Positions 11,901 to 19,296 of a DNA stretch of 51,306 bases are shown piece after piece (position 1 is the first letter of the stretch; the number at the start of each line of letters is the position of its first letter). The DNA lies in the NCBI GenBank assembly GCA_020053795.1, contig JAGVMN010000035.1, positions 1 to 51,306 of the forward strand, written 5' to 3'. This stretch comes from Bacteroidia bacterium. Lineage in GTDB: Bacteria > Bacteroidota > Bacteroidia > NS11-12g > UBA9320. A program made the translations under genes and the position numbers. The notes under the pieces are model-generated. The model ran no database searches. It was not told where the DNA came from and worked only from the letters and a program-made list of their open reading frames with translations.

Positions 11901-12106
11901 ACAGGATAGACCACCAACTGTTCCACTTCTTCGGGAGCCATTCCTGTAGCTTCAAGGAAAATGGTTACGCGGGGGCGGTTGAGGTCGGGCAGCACATCCA
12001 CAGGAAGTTTCATGGCAGTGAATGTTCCGCCAATCATCAGGATAATTGCAAACGCCAATACTATGAGGCGGTTGGCGAGTGAAAATTGTATGATTTTATT
12101 GAGCAT
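8990..12106 (-). CDS. Heavy-metal efflux RND pump, CzcA/CusA family
   Basis: 1038 residues, the normal length for an HME-RND inner-membrane pump that drives metal ions or other substrates from the periplasm or cytoplasm through a TolC channel using proton flux. Family hallmarks are the N-terminal transmembrane helix, LPVDVLPDLNRPRVTI, the SQANLNTTGNFI loop (about 209-220), the GQPISHRLDHLLSGVRA block and the paired six-helix bundles. The proton-relay helix reads GELVDDAIVDVEN (398-410), with acidic residues at 399, 402, 403, 407 and 409. This differs from textbook CzcA (DFG..VDGAV..VEN) and CusA (VDAAIVMIEN), so the metal cannot be assigned. It is preceded by the CREST protein and the fusion protein, and followed by a cytochrome c gene. 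Confidence 0.95.
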   Translation of the reverse strand: MLNKIIQFSLANRLIVLAFAIILMIGGTFTAMKLPVDVLPDLNRPRVTIFLEATGMAPEEVEQLVVYPVETALNGATGVEAVRSNSTIGFGMVFVEFDYGTDIFKARQIVSEKLQTIRSQLPAGIDPVLGPISSVMGQIMLIGISADSTSPATLRTLADYTLRQRLLSIKGVSQVIPIGGDKLQYQILISIPKLNALNLTMKDIEDVLSQANLNTTGNFINRFGSEILIRNLGRIKTLEEIENIVVGYKDNTPVLLSQVADIKFGARFKRGDGSMDGKPAVIMSIEKQPNVATVDLTREIAKALEDLKPSLPPDVKINSHLFRQSNFIESAITNVEEALRDGAILVVIILFLFLLNFRTTFISLTAIPLSLIVTALVFKFFGIGINTMTLGGLAIAIGELVDDAIVDVENVFRRLRENKQSANPKNTLQVVYEASREVRNSIVYATIIVVLVFIPLFSLSGIEGKIFAPLGIAYITSIIASLFVSLTVTPVLCSYLLPNMKLMQEHKDGFLVRWLKKQDTKILHFGLSNSKKVIITASLLFFIAISFIPFFGTEFLPPFNEGSLTINLIATPGTSLQESNKLGTIAERQVLKVPEVAFTGRRTGRAELDEHAEGVHYSEIDVDFKPDSKRERDVVIADIREKLSIIPGVSLNIGQPISHRLDHLLSGVRAQVAIKLFGTDLMELRKYAEEIKNTISSVEGVVDLQIEQQVQIPQIIIRPDDKKLKYYGMQRGEVVRDLETLFQGQTISEVIDGAKRFDIVLRLPESERTIENIQQALIETPDGNLIPLKNIAHIFMENGPNTVNHENTQRRIIIFHNVAGRDLGSTVKEIQEKINADVHLPQGYFLTYGGQFESQKSASQLILILSIFSLLGIFLVLYSHFKSNIITLQIMLNIPLALIGSIIAVLLTGGTFSIASLVGFITLTGIASRNGIMMISHYIHLVQHEGEQFDKKMIIRGSLERLVPVLMTALVAALALIPLTLSKDAPGKEILYPVATVILGGLLSSTLLDMIVTPVVFYLFGEKALKKYLENQNKKELN

Positions 12107-12136
12107 GGTTTTTTTAGGTGTTTTTTTTTAAAACTA

Positions 12137-12970
12137 TTACTGAATTTGTTTTTCAATTTTGCAGTTCATGTATTTGTAAAAAAACAAAGCAGCAATACCA
12201 ATGAATATATTCCACAAAGCATGGGGCTGAAGGTAACTCGAAGGGTTGCATAAAATTTTAAACCTGTCTGACTCAAAACAAAGAAACGCCACCACGACTG
12301 AAACAATGCTTAGGATCAAATACTTCAAACCCATTGCGTTTCGGTTTGCTTTTTCAATTGCGAAAGCAACTGCAGACATTATAAAAATGCTGACAACTGC
12401 CGTAATGCTTAATGTGCGGCCGGGAATAAAAATGCTAAGCAGCAGCCAGATAATAAAAAAAGAAGAAAACAAAAGCCTGTTGAATCCTTCCTGTTTTAAC
12501 CGCCATTTCGCCTCGTATGACTCAGACCAGCGTGGCGAAAAATAGAACATTGGGAAAAGTGCAATCAGATATACACCGGAGTAATCAAATTTTAAAGCAA
12601 TATCAATCAGCGAAGCGTGATAAAGTGTGCCCATACAAAAAACATAAACTAAAATATATCCTAAAAGGAGTTTATATTTTCGGTTGATATAAAATAGCTT
12701 ATCGCTTATGCCGTATTTTTTTTCAACCCACTCTTTTCTCAAAACAAAAATAGCAGTAAGCAGGTACGCAATGTTGCTGAAGGTATTTACCGGCTGCCTT
12801 ACAGGTTTATTCCAAAGTGTTTTCTCACAGAAAGAAGCCAGATCATTTTTATCAAAATCATAATAAGTCCAGACATTATCAAACGATGACCGCCCATTGA
12901 GCCACTGGATGGTGAGCCAAAAGCCCAGTGCTACAATAATGGTGAATGAAAGGAAAAATATTTTACTCAT
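12137..12970 (-). CDS. CREST-superfamily (alkaline-ceramidase-like) seven-helix membrane protein
   Basis: 277 residues with about seven predicted membrane helices. The conserved blocks of the ceramidase/PAQR hydrolase superfamily are present: CEKTLWNKPVRQPVNTFSNIAYL (residues 48-70), GTLYHASLIDIALKFDYSGVY (114-134, His118 and Asp129) and QPHALWN near the C-terminus (His250). In active family members the last motif is HxxxH, supplying two metal ligands; here the second position is Asn254. The usual Ser four residues before the first His is Gly. A hydrolase role is therefore uncertain. It sits between the membrane-fusion protein and the RND pump of the metal-efflux locus, suggesting a role in membrane or metal homeostasis. 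Confidence 0.72.
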   Translation of the reverse strand: MSKIFFLSFTIIVALGFWLTIQWLNGRSSFDNVWTYYDFDKNDLASFCEKTLWNKPVRQPVNTFSNIAYLLTAIFVLRKEWVEKKYGISDKLFYINRKYKLLLGYILVYVFCMGTLYHASLIDIALKFDYSGVYLIALFPMFYFSPRWSESYEAKWRLKQEGFNRLLFSSFFIIWLLLSIFIPGRTLSITAVVSIFIMSAVAFAIEKANRNAMGLKYLILSIVSVVVAFLCFESDRFKILCNPSSYLQPHALWNIFIGIAALFFYKYMNCKIEKQIQ

Positions 12971-13036
12971 CGTGTCATCTTTTTATGCCGGAATATATTC
13001 CTTTTCAGGCTTGTTATTATTTTTAAGCGTGGGGTT

Positions 13037-14158
13037 TTATTGATTAAGATAAATTGATTTCACCTGATAAGTTCCGTTTACAACCACCCTTTCGTTTTCT
13101 TCAATTCCTTTCAAAATGATGGTGTTTTGAATATTGCTTTCGCCAAGTTGCACAAACAGCATTTTAAAATTTTCAGGGTTTTGATGAACAAATACTACAG
13201 GTTTTCCATTAATATCGCTCACAGCCGAAGTAGGAACAACCATTTGCCTACCCTCCGATTTTGCCATTACATTCACATTTACAAACTCGCCTGGCCGGAA
13301 ATTATCTTCCGGATTTTCTACTTCAAGCATCACAAGTGATGATTGGTTGACCGGATTTACCGCTTTGTTGACGGAAATTAATTTTGCCTGTGTGCTTTTA
13401 TTCCCCGCAGCACTTTCAATTAAAAAATTTACATCGTTGGTGATTTTGCTCAAGTCCTTATCATATACCTGTGCTTCAACTTTCACTTTGCGTGTGTCAT
13501 ATACATTGAACATGGCTTGTGCCTGCTCAACTTGTTGACCGATAGAGAGATTAAAATTGTCAACCACTCCGTCAATGGGCGATTTGATTACATATAGTTT
13601 GCTGCTGCCCGATGAAAGGTTGTCAAAAATTTTTTTATTCGCTTCGGCTGTTTTAAAACGGATTTCGGATTGTTGAAAATCCTTTTTTGCTACAATATCC
13701 TGAATTGATTTGAGCCGTTCGTATTCTTTTTTTGCAACTTCAAACTCAGCATCAGCTTTGCTTTTTTCGGTGGAAAGTTGAACCTGTTCTGGAGCAGAAA
13801 GGGTTTGTTCTATAACGGCAAGGATTTGTCCTTTGCCAACTTTATCTCCAATGCCGATATTCAGCGAAATAATCAAGCCATTTTGCGGTGCAATGATTTG
13901 AGCCGAGCCGTTTGTGACCGGCATTACTTTTCCATAGAGTTTCAACATGCTGTTATATTCAGAATACTTTGAAAAGGTCGTGCGAACATCAAAAAGAAAC
14001 TGGGTTTCTTTCAGCACTTCAAATTCATCAGATACTGATGCGTTTGTTTTTTTCTTATCATTTCCGTGGTCTTCACCACCATGAGCGTAAGCGTTTTCAT
14101 TTAAGCTTAATGGCACTGTTGCCAGAAGGATTAGTGTTGCAGCAATTATTTTTTTCAT
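13037..14158 (-). CDS. RND efflux periplasmic adaptor (membrane-fusion protein)
   Basis: 373 residues with a signal peptide followed by a His-containing start of the mature protein (AHGGEDHGND, about residues 25-34), typical of metal-efflux adaptors of the CusB/CzcB type. A biotinyl-lipoyl half is seen at APQNGLIISLNIGIGDKVGKGQ, followed by an alpha-hairpin and the second half-lipoyl motif IKSPIDGVVDNFNLSIGQ. The C-terminal beta-barrel region contains FRPGEFVNVNVMAKSEGR. It would bridge the RND pump at 8990 to the TolC-like protein at 15955. It is in the same orientation as both. An accessory lipoprotein, a small protein and an anchored protein separate it from the TolC gene. Confidence 0.92.
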   Translation of the reverse strand: MKKIIAATLILLATVPLSLNENAYAHGGEDHGNDKKKTNASVSDEFEVLKETQFLFDVRTTFSKYSEYNSMLKLYGKVMPVTNGSAQIIAPQNGLIISLNIGIGDKVGKGQILAVIEQTLSAPEQVQLSTEKSKADAEFEVAKKEYERLKSIQDIVAKKDFQQSEIRFKTAEANKKIFDNLSSGSSKLYVIKSPIDGVVDNFNLSIGQQVEQAQAMFNVYDTRKVKVEAQVYDKDLSKITNDVNFLIESAAGNKSTQAKLISVNKAVNPVNQSSLVMLEVENPEDNFRPGEFVNVNVMAKSEGRQMVVPTSAVSDINGKPVVFVHQNPENFKMLFVQLGESNIQNTIILKGIEENERVVVNGTYQVKSIYLNQ

Positions 14159-14284
14159 TTTATATATTTTTTATTGTTAGGTCCACAGTGTCAGTTATTT
14201 GATTTTGTGGGTTTTGGTTATACCAGTTATGTTCCATTATTAGAATAAATTTTTACTTTTCTCTTTACTGATTATTTTTCCATC

Positions 14285-14530
14285 TTATATCACAGCGTAA
14301 TTCAAATTGTGTTGTTTTTTAAGCTTTTCCGCTTTGCAGGTAGTATTTTGCTTTTTGTCTGTTACTTTTGAAACGCTGTTCAGCAGACAGGTAGCATACT
14401 TTTTATGCAATTCTTTGGAAGCCATTGAAGGCAAACTGCCTTGCGGGAGTGTTGCTTCTGTTTGTGCAAAAAGACTATTGCCCGGAATACAGAACCTAAG
14501 AAGAATAAAAAAGAAAAATACTTTTTCCAT
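14285..14530 (-). CDS. Small secreted protein of unknown function
   Basis: 81 residues, starting at ATG 14530 six bases after the stop of the DUF4136 gene. An N-terminal hydrophobic signal ends at about FAQ (residue 22). The mature part is short and polar with two Cys (ATCLLNS, NTTCKAEK). I do not recognise the family. Its tight spacing, orientation and signal peptide support a real gene in the efflux operon, but its small size leaves doubt. Confidence 0.55.
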   Translation of the reverse strand: MEKVFFFFILLRFCIPGNSLFAQTEATLPQGSLPSMASKELHKKYATCLLNSVSKVTDKKQNTTCKAEKLKKQHNLNYAVI

Positions 14531-14536
14531 AATCTA

Positions 14537-15262
14537 TTATTTATAATTGGGTTTTTCAACTTTTTTTATGGGAAAATATTTCATCATTTTATGTACTGCT
14601 GGATGAAGTTCACTTTTTACATATTCAGGATTCTCGCTGTAGATATCGGCCTGGGCTGTGGAAGTCCAAACCAATTCATTTCGCAATCGGTCAATCATAT
14701 TAATGGTGACAGAGCTTTCGGTATAGTTATGCTGTTCTTTGACATAAGTAGTTTGATAGCGATAGCCATTATAGCTGTTATTATTATAGTTGTAATTGTT
14801 GTTATTATAGCCGTTGTAATTATATTGATTGGGCTGCGGCGTGTAATAGGGATTTTGTGAATGGGGATTTTGAGGATAGGGATTATTTTGATAAGGATAT
14901 CCGTAAGAGTAATTGGATGAATAATTTGGAACTGTATTGGTAACAGGGTGTTCTTCTATCCTTGTTTTATTGGCCAGGGTAACTGTAACTTCCATCAGCA
15001 CATCCGGGGTGTCGATGTTAACTTCGAAACTGTAATTGTCAATCAACTCATGCGAGAAATAATTTTTAATATTGTTTCGCATAATCTGGTTGTTAAGTGA
15101 ATTGTTTGAATTGTCCTTATCAGGAAGCCAAGCGTAGGTTTTGTATTTTATGAAGTCAGTTGTTTCGTCCTTGTCAGTAGATACAACAGAATAAAGAGAG
15201 CAGCCGGCTGCAAATAGCAGCAGCAGCGTGCAGGTAATCAGAACGTTTTTTTTGTTTTTCAT
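14537..15262 (-). CDS. DUF4136-type lipoprotein with Asn/Tyr-rich insert
   Basis: The start is taken at ATG 15262 (MKNKKNVLITCTLLLLFAAGCS) rather than the upstream in-frame start at 15307, because the lipobox Cys then falls at residue 21. The product is 241 residues. The segment DFIKYKTYAWLPDKDN and a later DVLMEVTVTLANKT resemble DUF4136, a family of bacterial lipoproteins of unknown role. Between them and the C-terminal TYVKEQHNYTESSVTINMIDR block is a low-complexity Asn/Tyr/Pro/Gln stretch (NPYPQNPHSQNPYYTPQ, then NYN repeats). It lies inside the metal-efflux gene run but is not a usual part of RND operons. Confidence 0.75.
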   Translation of the reverse strand: MKNKKNVLITCTLLLLFAAGCSLYSVVSTDKDETTDFIKYKTYAWLPDKDNSNNSLNNQIMRNNIKNYFSHELIDNYSFEVNIDTPDVLMEVTVTLANKTRIEEHPVTNTVPNYSSNYSYGYPYQNNPYPQNPHSQNPYYTPQPNQYNYNGYNNNNYNYNNNSYNGYRYQTTYVKEQHNYTESSVTINMIDRLRNELVWTSTAQADIYSENPEYVKSELHPAVHKMMKYFPIKKVEKPNYK

Positions 15263-15329
15263 AATGTTATAATATTTACATGTCATTAATCCATTGGCTT
15301 CAACCAACCGGATATTTTATCGTGGGGCT

Positions 15330-15953
15330 TTAATGTGTCACTGTAACTTTTTTCATTCGCACTATGATATAAAGCAAAAGCACACTAAAAATTATTCCAC
15401 CTGAAAATGCCCCTATGGTTTGCCAATTGAAAAAGGAGGTTTCAGCATGTTCTTTCTCCGCCACCTGAAGTTTTTTTCCGACTTCAATTCCTTCTATTGT
15501 CATCAAATCAGCATTATCTCCAACGGATATATTTGCAATAAGCGTATAGGATTTATTTTCCGGAAATGTTCCGCCAATTTTGTATGTGCCTTTGTCGGTT
15601 TGTTCAATTACGAATTTCAGTTGAGCATCTTCAGGGCAGGTAATTTCTATTTTTGCACTATCAATTGCTTGGTTGGTTTCAAAATCTGATACGAATAGCG
15701 TCATTTCAGTCTTGTGCCCTGCTTCACCGGGCGTATAACGAAGCACCATTTCAAACATATCGGAAACGCTATGCACCGTGAAGTAATTTTTCCCTGTGGG
15801 CGATTTTTCTTTTTTTGCCTCATCGTGGCCTTCGTGGGCATAGGAGTTGGTAATCAGCAAGAAGCAATAAGCCATGGGCAATATGCACCGGTGAAAGCAC
15901 AATTTGTAATTTGCCCATTTTTTATTACCGTTTTTTTGATTTAGGTTATTCAT
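15330..15953 (-). CDS. Membrane-anchored periplasmic protein in RND operon (function unknown)
   Basis: 207 residues. A long polar N-terminus is followed by a signal sequence ending at about SYA (residue 39), and the mature protein begins HEGHDEAKKEK, a possible metal-binding start shared with other proteins of this locus. The middle is a beta-rich Ig-like domain (EMTLFVSDFETNQAIDSAKI, GTYKIGGTFPENKSYTL), and residues ~178-200 form a C-terminal membrane helix followed by basic residues. It stops one base before the TolC gene's stop-proximal region, so the two are surely co-transcribed. It is probably an accessory subunit or metal-binding protein of the exporter; no named family is certain. Confidence 0.7.
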   Translation of the reverse strand: MNNLNQKNGNKKWANYKLCFHRCILPMAYCFLLITNSYAHEGHDEAKKEKSPTGKNYFTVHSVSDMFEMVLRYTPGEAGHKTEMTLFVSDFETNQAIDSAKIEITCPEDAQLKFVIEQTDKGTYKIGGTFPENKSYTLIANISVGDNADLMTIEGIEVGKKLQVAEKEHAETSFFNWQTIGAFSGGIIFSVLLLYIIVRMKKVTVTH

Positions 15954-15954
15954 T

Positions 15955-17142
15955 TTATTGTCCGTTTAAGTAATTGAGTTGAATAATAGATTGATTGTAA
16001 TTTCTGACAGTTTCCAGATAATTGATTTTGATTTCAAATGCCTGATTGAGCGACTGCATATATATTATGTAACTAATATCACCCGCTTCATATGAGCGTG
16101 CTGCCGTGTTGATAATTGTTTCAGCCTGCTGCAACCCGGTAGATTCATAGTAATTCAAACTCTCAAAGTATTTCTTGTAATCAGTGAGTGCTTGCTGGTA
16201 TTCGCTGTTAACATTTTTTTGTGTCATGGCAAATTGCGTGTTTGCCATCTGATATTGATAATTGGCTGCTTCGATTTGCGAATGGTAGTTCCAGAACCAA
16301 AGAGGAATGGTAATTCCATATCGTAAACGAAAATTTTCGGGTTGTTCCGATCCAACTTGATTAAGATACCCGATGGAAAATCCCGGAAGGAGTTTCGAAC
16401 GTTGCAATTTTAATGACTGGTGATTGACTAAAATATTTTGCTGATAATATTGAATCAAAGGATTTGCTTTAAAAACAGAAGTATCGCCTAAAATCAGAAT
16501 GGGAAAATTTGCATTTGCTTTTTCCAAGACTTGATTTGTCGAAATATTTTTATTTGAAACCCCTGTGAGAATTTGTAACTGCAACTGAGCATTCTGTAAA
16601 TCGACCTGTATTTGCATTTTTAAATTATGGACTTCTTTTGATTTGGCTTCTGCACTCACCTTCTCAAGCAAGTCGGCTTCGCCTGCATTATATCTCTTTA
16701 GAGCTGCCATATAGAGGTTATTGAAAATACTGTCCTGATAGGTCAATTGTTTAACTTTAGTTTCGGCAATTTGTAAATTTAGAAAAGCCGTTTTTACTTC
16801 TTTTATTAATGCCGTTTTACTTAACGACAAGCCTTTTTCAGCAAGAGATACATTTAGCTTTCCAACTTTTGACTGTTGAATGTATATGAGCGGATTCTGA
16901 AAATTCTGCTGCAAGGCAATCTCAAACTTTTTACCATAAGGGGCTTCGGCTCCGATGCTCGGATTATCCAGATTAAAACTTCCTTTCTTCAATGCTTTCT
17001 GCTGCTCAATTTCCTGATGGGAAAATTGAATTTGCGGATGTGTGCGAAGAGCCTGAGCAATAGCACTGTCAAGCGAAACAATGGTTTGCCCGTTGGACAG
17101 AACAGGTATGTAAAGAATCAATATCAAAAACAAATTTTTCAT
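15955..17142 (-). CDS. TolC-family outer-membrane efflux protein
   Basis: 395 residues with a signal peptide ending near SNGQ. The sequence shows the TolC pattern of two long coiled-coil repeats: SLDSAIAQALRTHPQIQFS at the N-terminus, AKSKEVHNLKMQIQVDLQNAQLQLQILTG mid-protein, and a second repeat with ANYQYQMANTQFAMTQKNV and YNQSIIQLNYLNG at the C-terminus. It would form the outer-membrane channel for the RND pump and adaptor encoded downstream. It is followed after one base by the anchored accessory protein. Confidence 0.9.
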   Translation of the reverse strand: MKNLFLILILYIPVLSNGQTIVSLDSAIAQALRTHPQIQFSHQEIEQQKALKKGSFNLDNPSIGAEAPYGKKFEIALQQNFQNPLIYIQQSKVGKLNVSLAEKGLSLSKTALIKEVKTAFLNLQIAETKVKQLTYQDSIFNNLYMAALKRYNAGEADLLEKVSAEAKSKEVHNLKMQIQVDLQNAQLQLQILTGVSNKNISTNQVLEKANANFPILILGDTSVFKANPLIQYYQQNILVNHQSLKLQRSKLLPGFSIGYLNQVGSEQPENFRLRYGITIPLWFWNYHSQIEAANYQYQMANTQFAMTQKNVNSEYQQALTDYKKYFESLNYYESTGLQQAETIINTAARSYEAGDISYIIYMQSLNQAFEIKINYLETVRNYNQSIIQLNYLNGQ

Positions 17143-17194
17143 TTTAAAATTTTTTGAACATTTTATATTATTTTATTAGGATCTAATTTTTCAA

Positions 17195-17240
17195 ATAAAC
17201 CACCGAAACACAATAAAGATAATGTGCTTCGGTGGAATTT
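17195..17240 (-). terminator. Hairpin after the His-rich periplasmic protein gene
   Basis: A 13-bp inverted repeat with one mismatch (17200-17212 against 17223-17235, CCACCGAA / TTCGGTGG) with a 10-nt loop lies between the His-rich protein gene and the TolC gene. The minus-strand side is followed by TTTATTTG, a weak U-tract. It may reduce rather than end transcription into the efflux genes. Confidence 0.55.
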
Positions 17241-17248
17241 TTGCTCTT

Positions 17249-17710
17249 TTAATGTTGATGATCCCCTCCTTCATTATGATGATGATCTTCCGCTTTTTTC
17301 TCTCCTCTCTTTTCTCCTGATTTTTCTGCTTTGAATTTTGCGGTAGCAATTTTGCCATTCACTTTAAAAGTAACGACACAAGATTTAAAGGTGCTTGCCT
17401 TGTCGTTATTTGCCATGAAGTGATCATCCCCCATAGCCGTTAAAGTAACTGTTGCAGATGTTTTGTCTGCAAATTGCAGAATGACCGATCCTGTGATCCC
17501 TTTGTTGGGCAATGTTTTTTCCTTGCCATCCAAAAGATAAAAGGTCATTTTTTCTTTAGCCATTACCATTTCAACATGGTAATCGCCTGCAGTTTGAACA
17601 ATACCTCCGTGAGGAGATCCATGAGCGTGTTCTTTTGTCTGTGCAAAAGAAATTACGGTGCCTGCAACCAACATAGCGGCTGCAATGGCAATGTTTCTGA
17701 TTTTATTCAT
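17249..17710 (-). CDS. His-rich periplasmic protein, probable metal binder
   Basis: The start is taken at ATG 17710 (MNKIRNIAIAAAMLVAG) because it begins directly with a signal peptide; the longer reading from TTG 17749 adds 13 residues that overlap a decayed gene. The product is 153 residues. Mature residues begin TKEHAHGSPHGGIVQ, followed by a small beta-rich domain (YHVEMVMAKEKMTFYLLDGKEK) and a Lys/His-rich tail ending EDHHHNEGGDHQH. Similar small secreted proteins accompany metal-efflux genes in Bacteroidota. It is expected to be periplasmic, binding Cu, Zn or Ni; the metal is inference. It is first in the run before the TolC gene and followed by a hairpin. Confidence 0.8.
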   Translation of the reverse strand: MNKIRNIAIAAAMLVAGTVISFAQTKEHAHGSPHGGIVQTAGDYHVEMVMAKEKMTFYLLDGKEKTLPNKGITGSVILQFADKTSATVTLTAMGDDHFMANNDKASTFKSCVVTFKVNGKIATAKFKAEKSGEKRGEKKAEDHHHNEGGDHQH

Positions 17711-17732
17711 ATTGATTTGTTTTAAATTGTTA

Positions 17733-17900
17733 TTAACCATTTTTTTCAAGTTTCATTCGGCACTTTGAACAGGTCTCGCGTTTCTTGATTTTATTTTATG
17801 GATGCTTGAAACTGGAGTAAACATGTTCATTGTTTTCATCATGTTTTCTATCTTCATGATGATCCGTTCATTCCGGGTGTTTTTGCGTTTTTTTCTTCAG
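17733..17900 (-). pseudogene. Decayed heavy-metal-binding domain (YTCPMHPE...CPKCGMKL type)
   Basis: Reading the minus strand from 17900, one frame gives HVYSSFKHP-stop-NKIKKRE then TCSKCRMKLEKNG and a final stop at 17733-17735. This aligns without gaps to the heavy-metal-binding domain pattern VYTCPMHPE...KPG.CPKCGMKLEK found in metal-efflux proteins of Bacteroidota. The first Cys pair position (TCPM) is lost as SSFK, and the Glu after HP is a TAA stop. A further in-frame TGA lies upstream after a KHPE. A His-rich leader (TDHHEDRKHDENNEH) also survives. It lies directly upstream of the His-rich gene in the metal locus. I infer a dead remnant; no intact start was found. Confidence 0.6.
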
Positions 17901-18082
17901 AGGTACCTCATCCGTTCAACAGAGCAACGATAAGTGCAATTTGAAATAAAATTGTTTTTTTATCTTTATTTATTATAAATTGTTATCTGTGCTGGAAATT
18001 AAAAGTACCTCGCTTCAGTCGAGATAAATGGAACCAATCAGGTTACAGCATTTCTGTTCCTGTTCGTTTAGAGTTAAGAATG

Positions 18083-18547
18083 TCAGATTAAAAAAGAATG
18101 GGTGAAAACCCTTATATCAGGGATCTTGGGGGGGGGTGATTTACAGAAAAAATATCCTTCAAGATCATTATTAACTGAAAGATTCGATTTAATAAAAATG
18201 CTATTGGAAAAACCAATGAACCCGGTAAAACATGTATTTTTATAATCGAATGAAATGTTAGTGGGAGTTGTTTGAGAGGCAAAGAATGCTGCAGTTTCGT
18301 CATTACAGCAATTATCATCTTTATTTGATTCGTTGTTATGGTGATTATCTTGGTTATAAGTTTCTATGGCGGGAATAGCTTCAGTTCCGTGGTGTTGGTC
18401 GTGTTTCTGCGTGCGATCTTGTTCTGCCCCAGCCAAATTAACTATATGAGGGAAGCTGCAGATAACCTGTATAAATAAAACATGGCAATAAACAGCTACA
18501 AGGAATACACCCACAAGCAAATTTGATATGTTCTTTTTTCTTCTCAC
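18083..18547 (-). CDS. HYC_CC_PP-like small secreted protein, His/Cys-rich
   Basis: 154 residues from GTG 18547. An N-terminal signal/membrane segment contains VYCH (residues 19-22). The middle is rich in His, Asn and Asp (KHDQHHGTEA, QDNHHNNESNKDDNCCND), with the Cys pair at 80-81, and the C-terminus has SPPPKIPDIRVFTHSFLI. The YC, CC and PP signatures resemble the HYC_CC_PP family of small Bacteroidota proteins often near metal or copper genes; the match is by memory, not a search. The PPP is coded by a run of nine C bases (18128-18136), prone to slippage. A TACTTTTG box lies 17 nt before the start. Possible metal sensor or chaperone. Confidence 0.65.
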   Translation of the reverse strand: MRRKKNISNLLVGVFLVAVYCHVLFIQVICSFPHIVNLAGAEQDRTQKHDQHHGTEAIPAIETYNQDNHHNNESNKDDNCCNDETAAFFASQTTPTNISFDYKNTCFTGFIGFSNSIFIKSNLSVNNDLEGYFFCKSPPPKIPDIRVFTHSFLI

Positions 18548-18564
18548 GAAAACTTATAACGGCA

Positions 18565-18572
18565 CAAAAGTA
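18565..18572 (-). promoter_or_regulatory. -7 box for the small His/Cys-rich gene at 18547
   Basis: TACTTTTG on the minus strand fits TAnnTTTG and ends 17 nt before the GTG start. It is likely the first promoter of the metal locus. Confidence 0.45.
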
Positions 18573-18835
18573 AGAATATTATCTGAATATCCTTTTTTTT
18601 TTTATGTATGATGAATTGGCTTTTTTGATTTTGCCCCTGAAGCTGGCTTTTGTTGTTGATGGCAGAGTATATTGGAAAACAATCGGGGCAGATTTTTTTT
18701 CATAATTTGCAGTGGAATATTTTTTTTTGGCCGGGGGGTCGGTTTGTGTGTCGCCAAAGTTTGAAAGTGAGAAGGTAGAATTAATAATTATTCCCAAATT
18801 AGTCTTGCGTTTGGAATTAAGCCCTAATTATTACC

Positions 18836-19115
18836 TCAATCAGTTACAAAGTCTCTCAGATAAAGAATGGTTTCATGCATTATAATAAATACTTTTTCAA
18901 CCAAGGCCGCCTTTCTATCCTCTGTTATTTTAACCTTGTTGAATTGATCTATTAAACTCTTAATAATAAAAACTGTATTCGCACTAAGATTACATGCACC
19001 TCCAGCCTTCCTTGAAAACTACCGTCCATACACAAGACTCATTGTCAATGGCATACACGGAAACATCACCAAGTCGAAAAACTTTTTTAAAGCCGTCATC
19101 TGCTAATTTTCCAAA
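18836..19115 (-). pseudogene. Possible remnant of a frameshifted gene, unknown family
   Basis: Two consecutive open minus-strand frames overlap here. The first (19115-18993) reads FGKLADDGFKKVFRLGDVS and continues VYAIDNESCVWTVVFKEGW; the second (19018-18836) reads GGACNLSANTVFIIKSLID and ends ETILYLRDFVTD before a stop. Both have protein-like composition and join by one frameshift near 19000. Neither has a convincing start, and the upstream frame is closed by TAA at 19116-19118. I do not recognise the family. The rest of the gap from 18573 to 19296 shows nothing else I can support, apart from a 72-codon AT-rich reading at 18579-18797 that I regard as chance. Confidence 0.25.
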
Positions 19116-19296
19116 TTACCTGATTCTACTTATTCATTGATCTTATTAAACCTGTACTCAATACTTTCTATAAGTAATGATCGAGTTTTGGACTCCTTGC
19201 ATTTTAGCATCGTTGTCTCTTTTAAAATATTCCAACTTTAGTCAATATGCATTAAAGGAGAATTATCAGCAAAGATTCTTACAACTTTCCTTTCTT

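Noticed and set aside
18579-18797. 72-codon ORF on the minus strand
   Set aside because: Lys/Ser-rich product from AT-rich sequence with homopolymers and no recognisable family.
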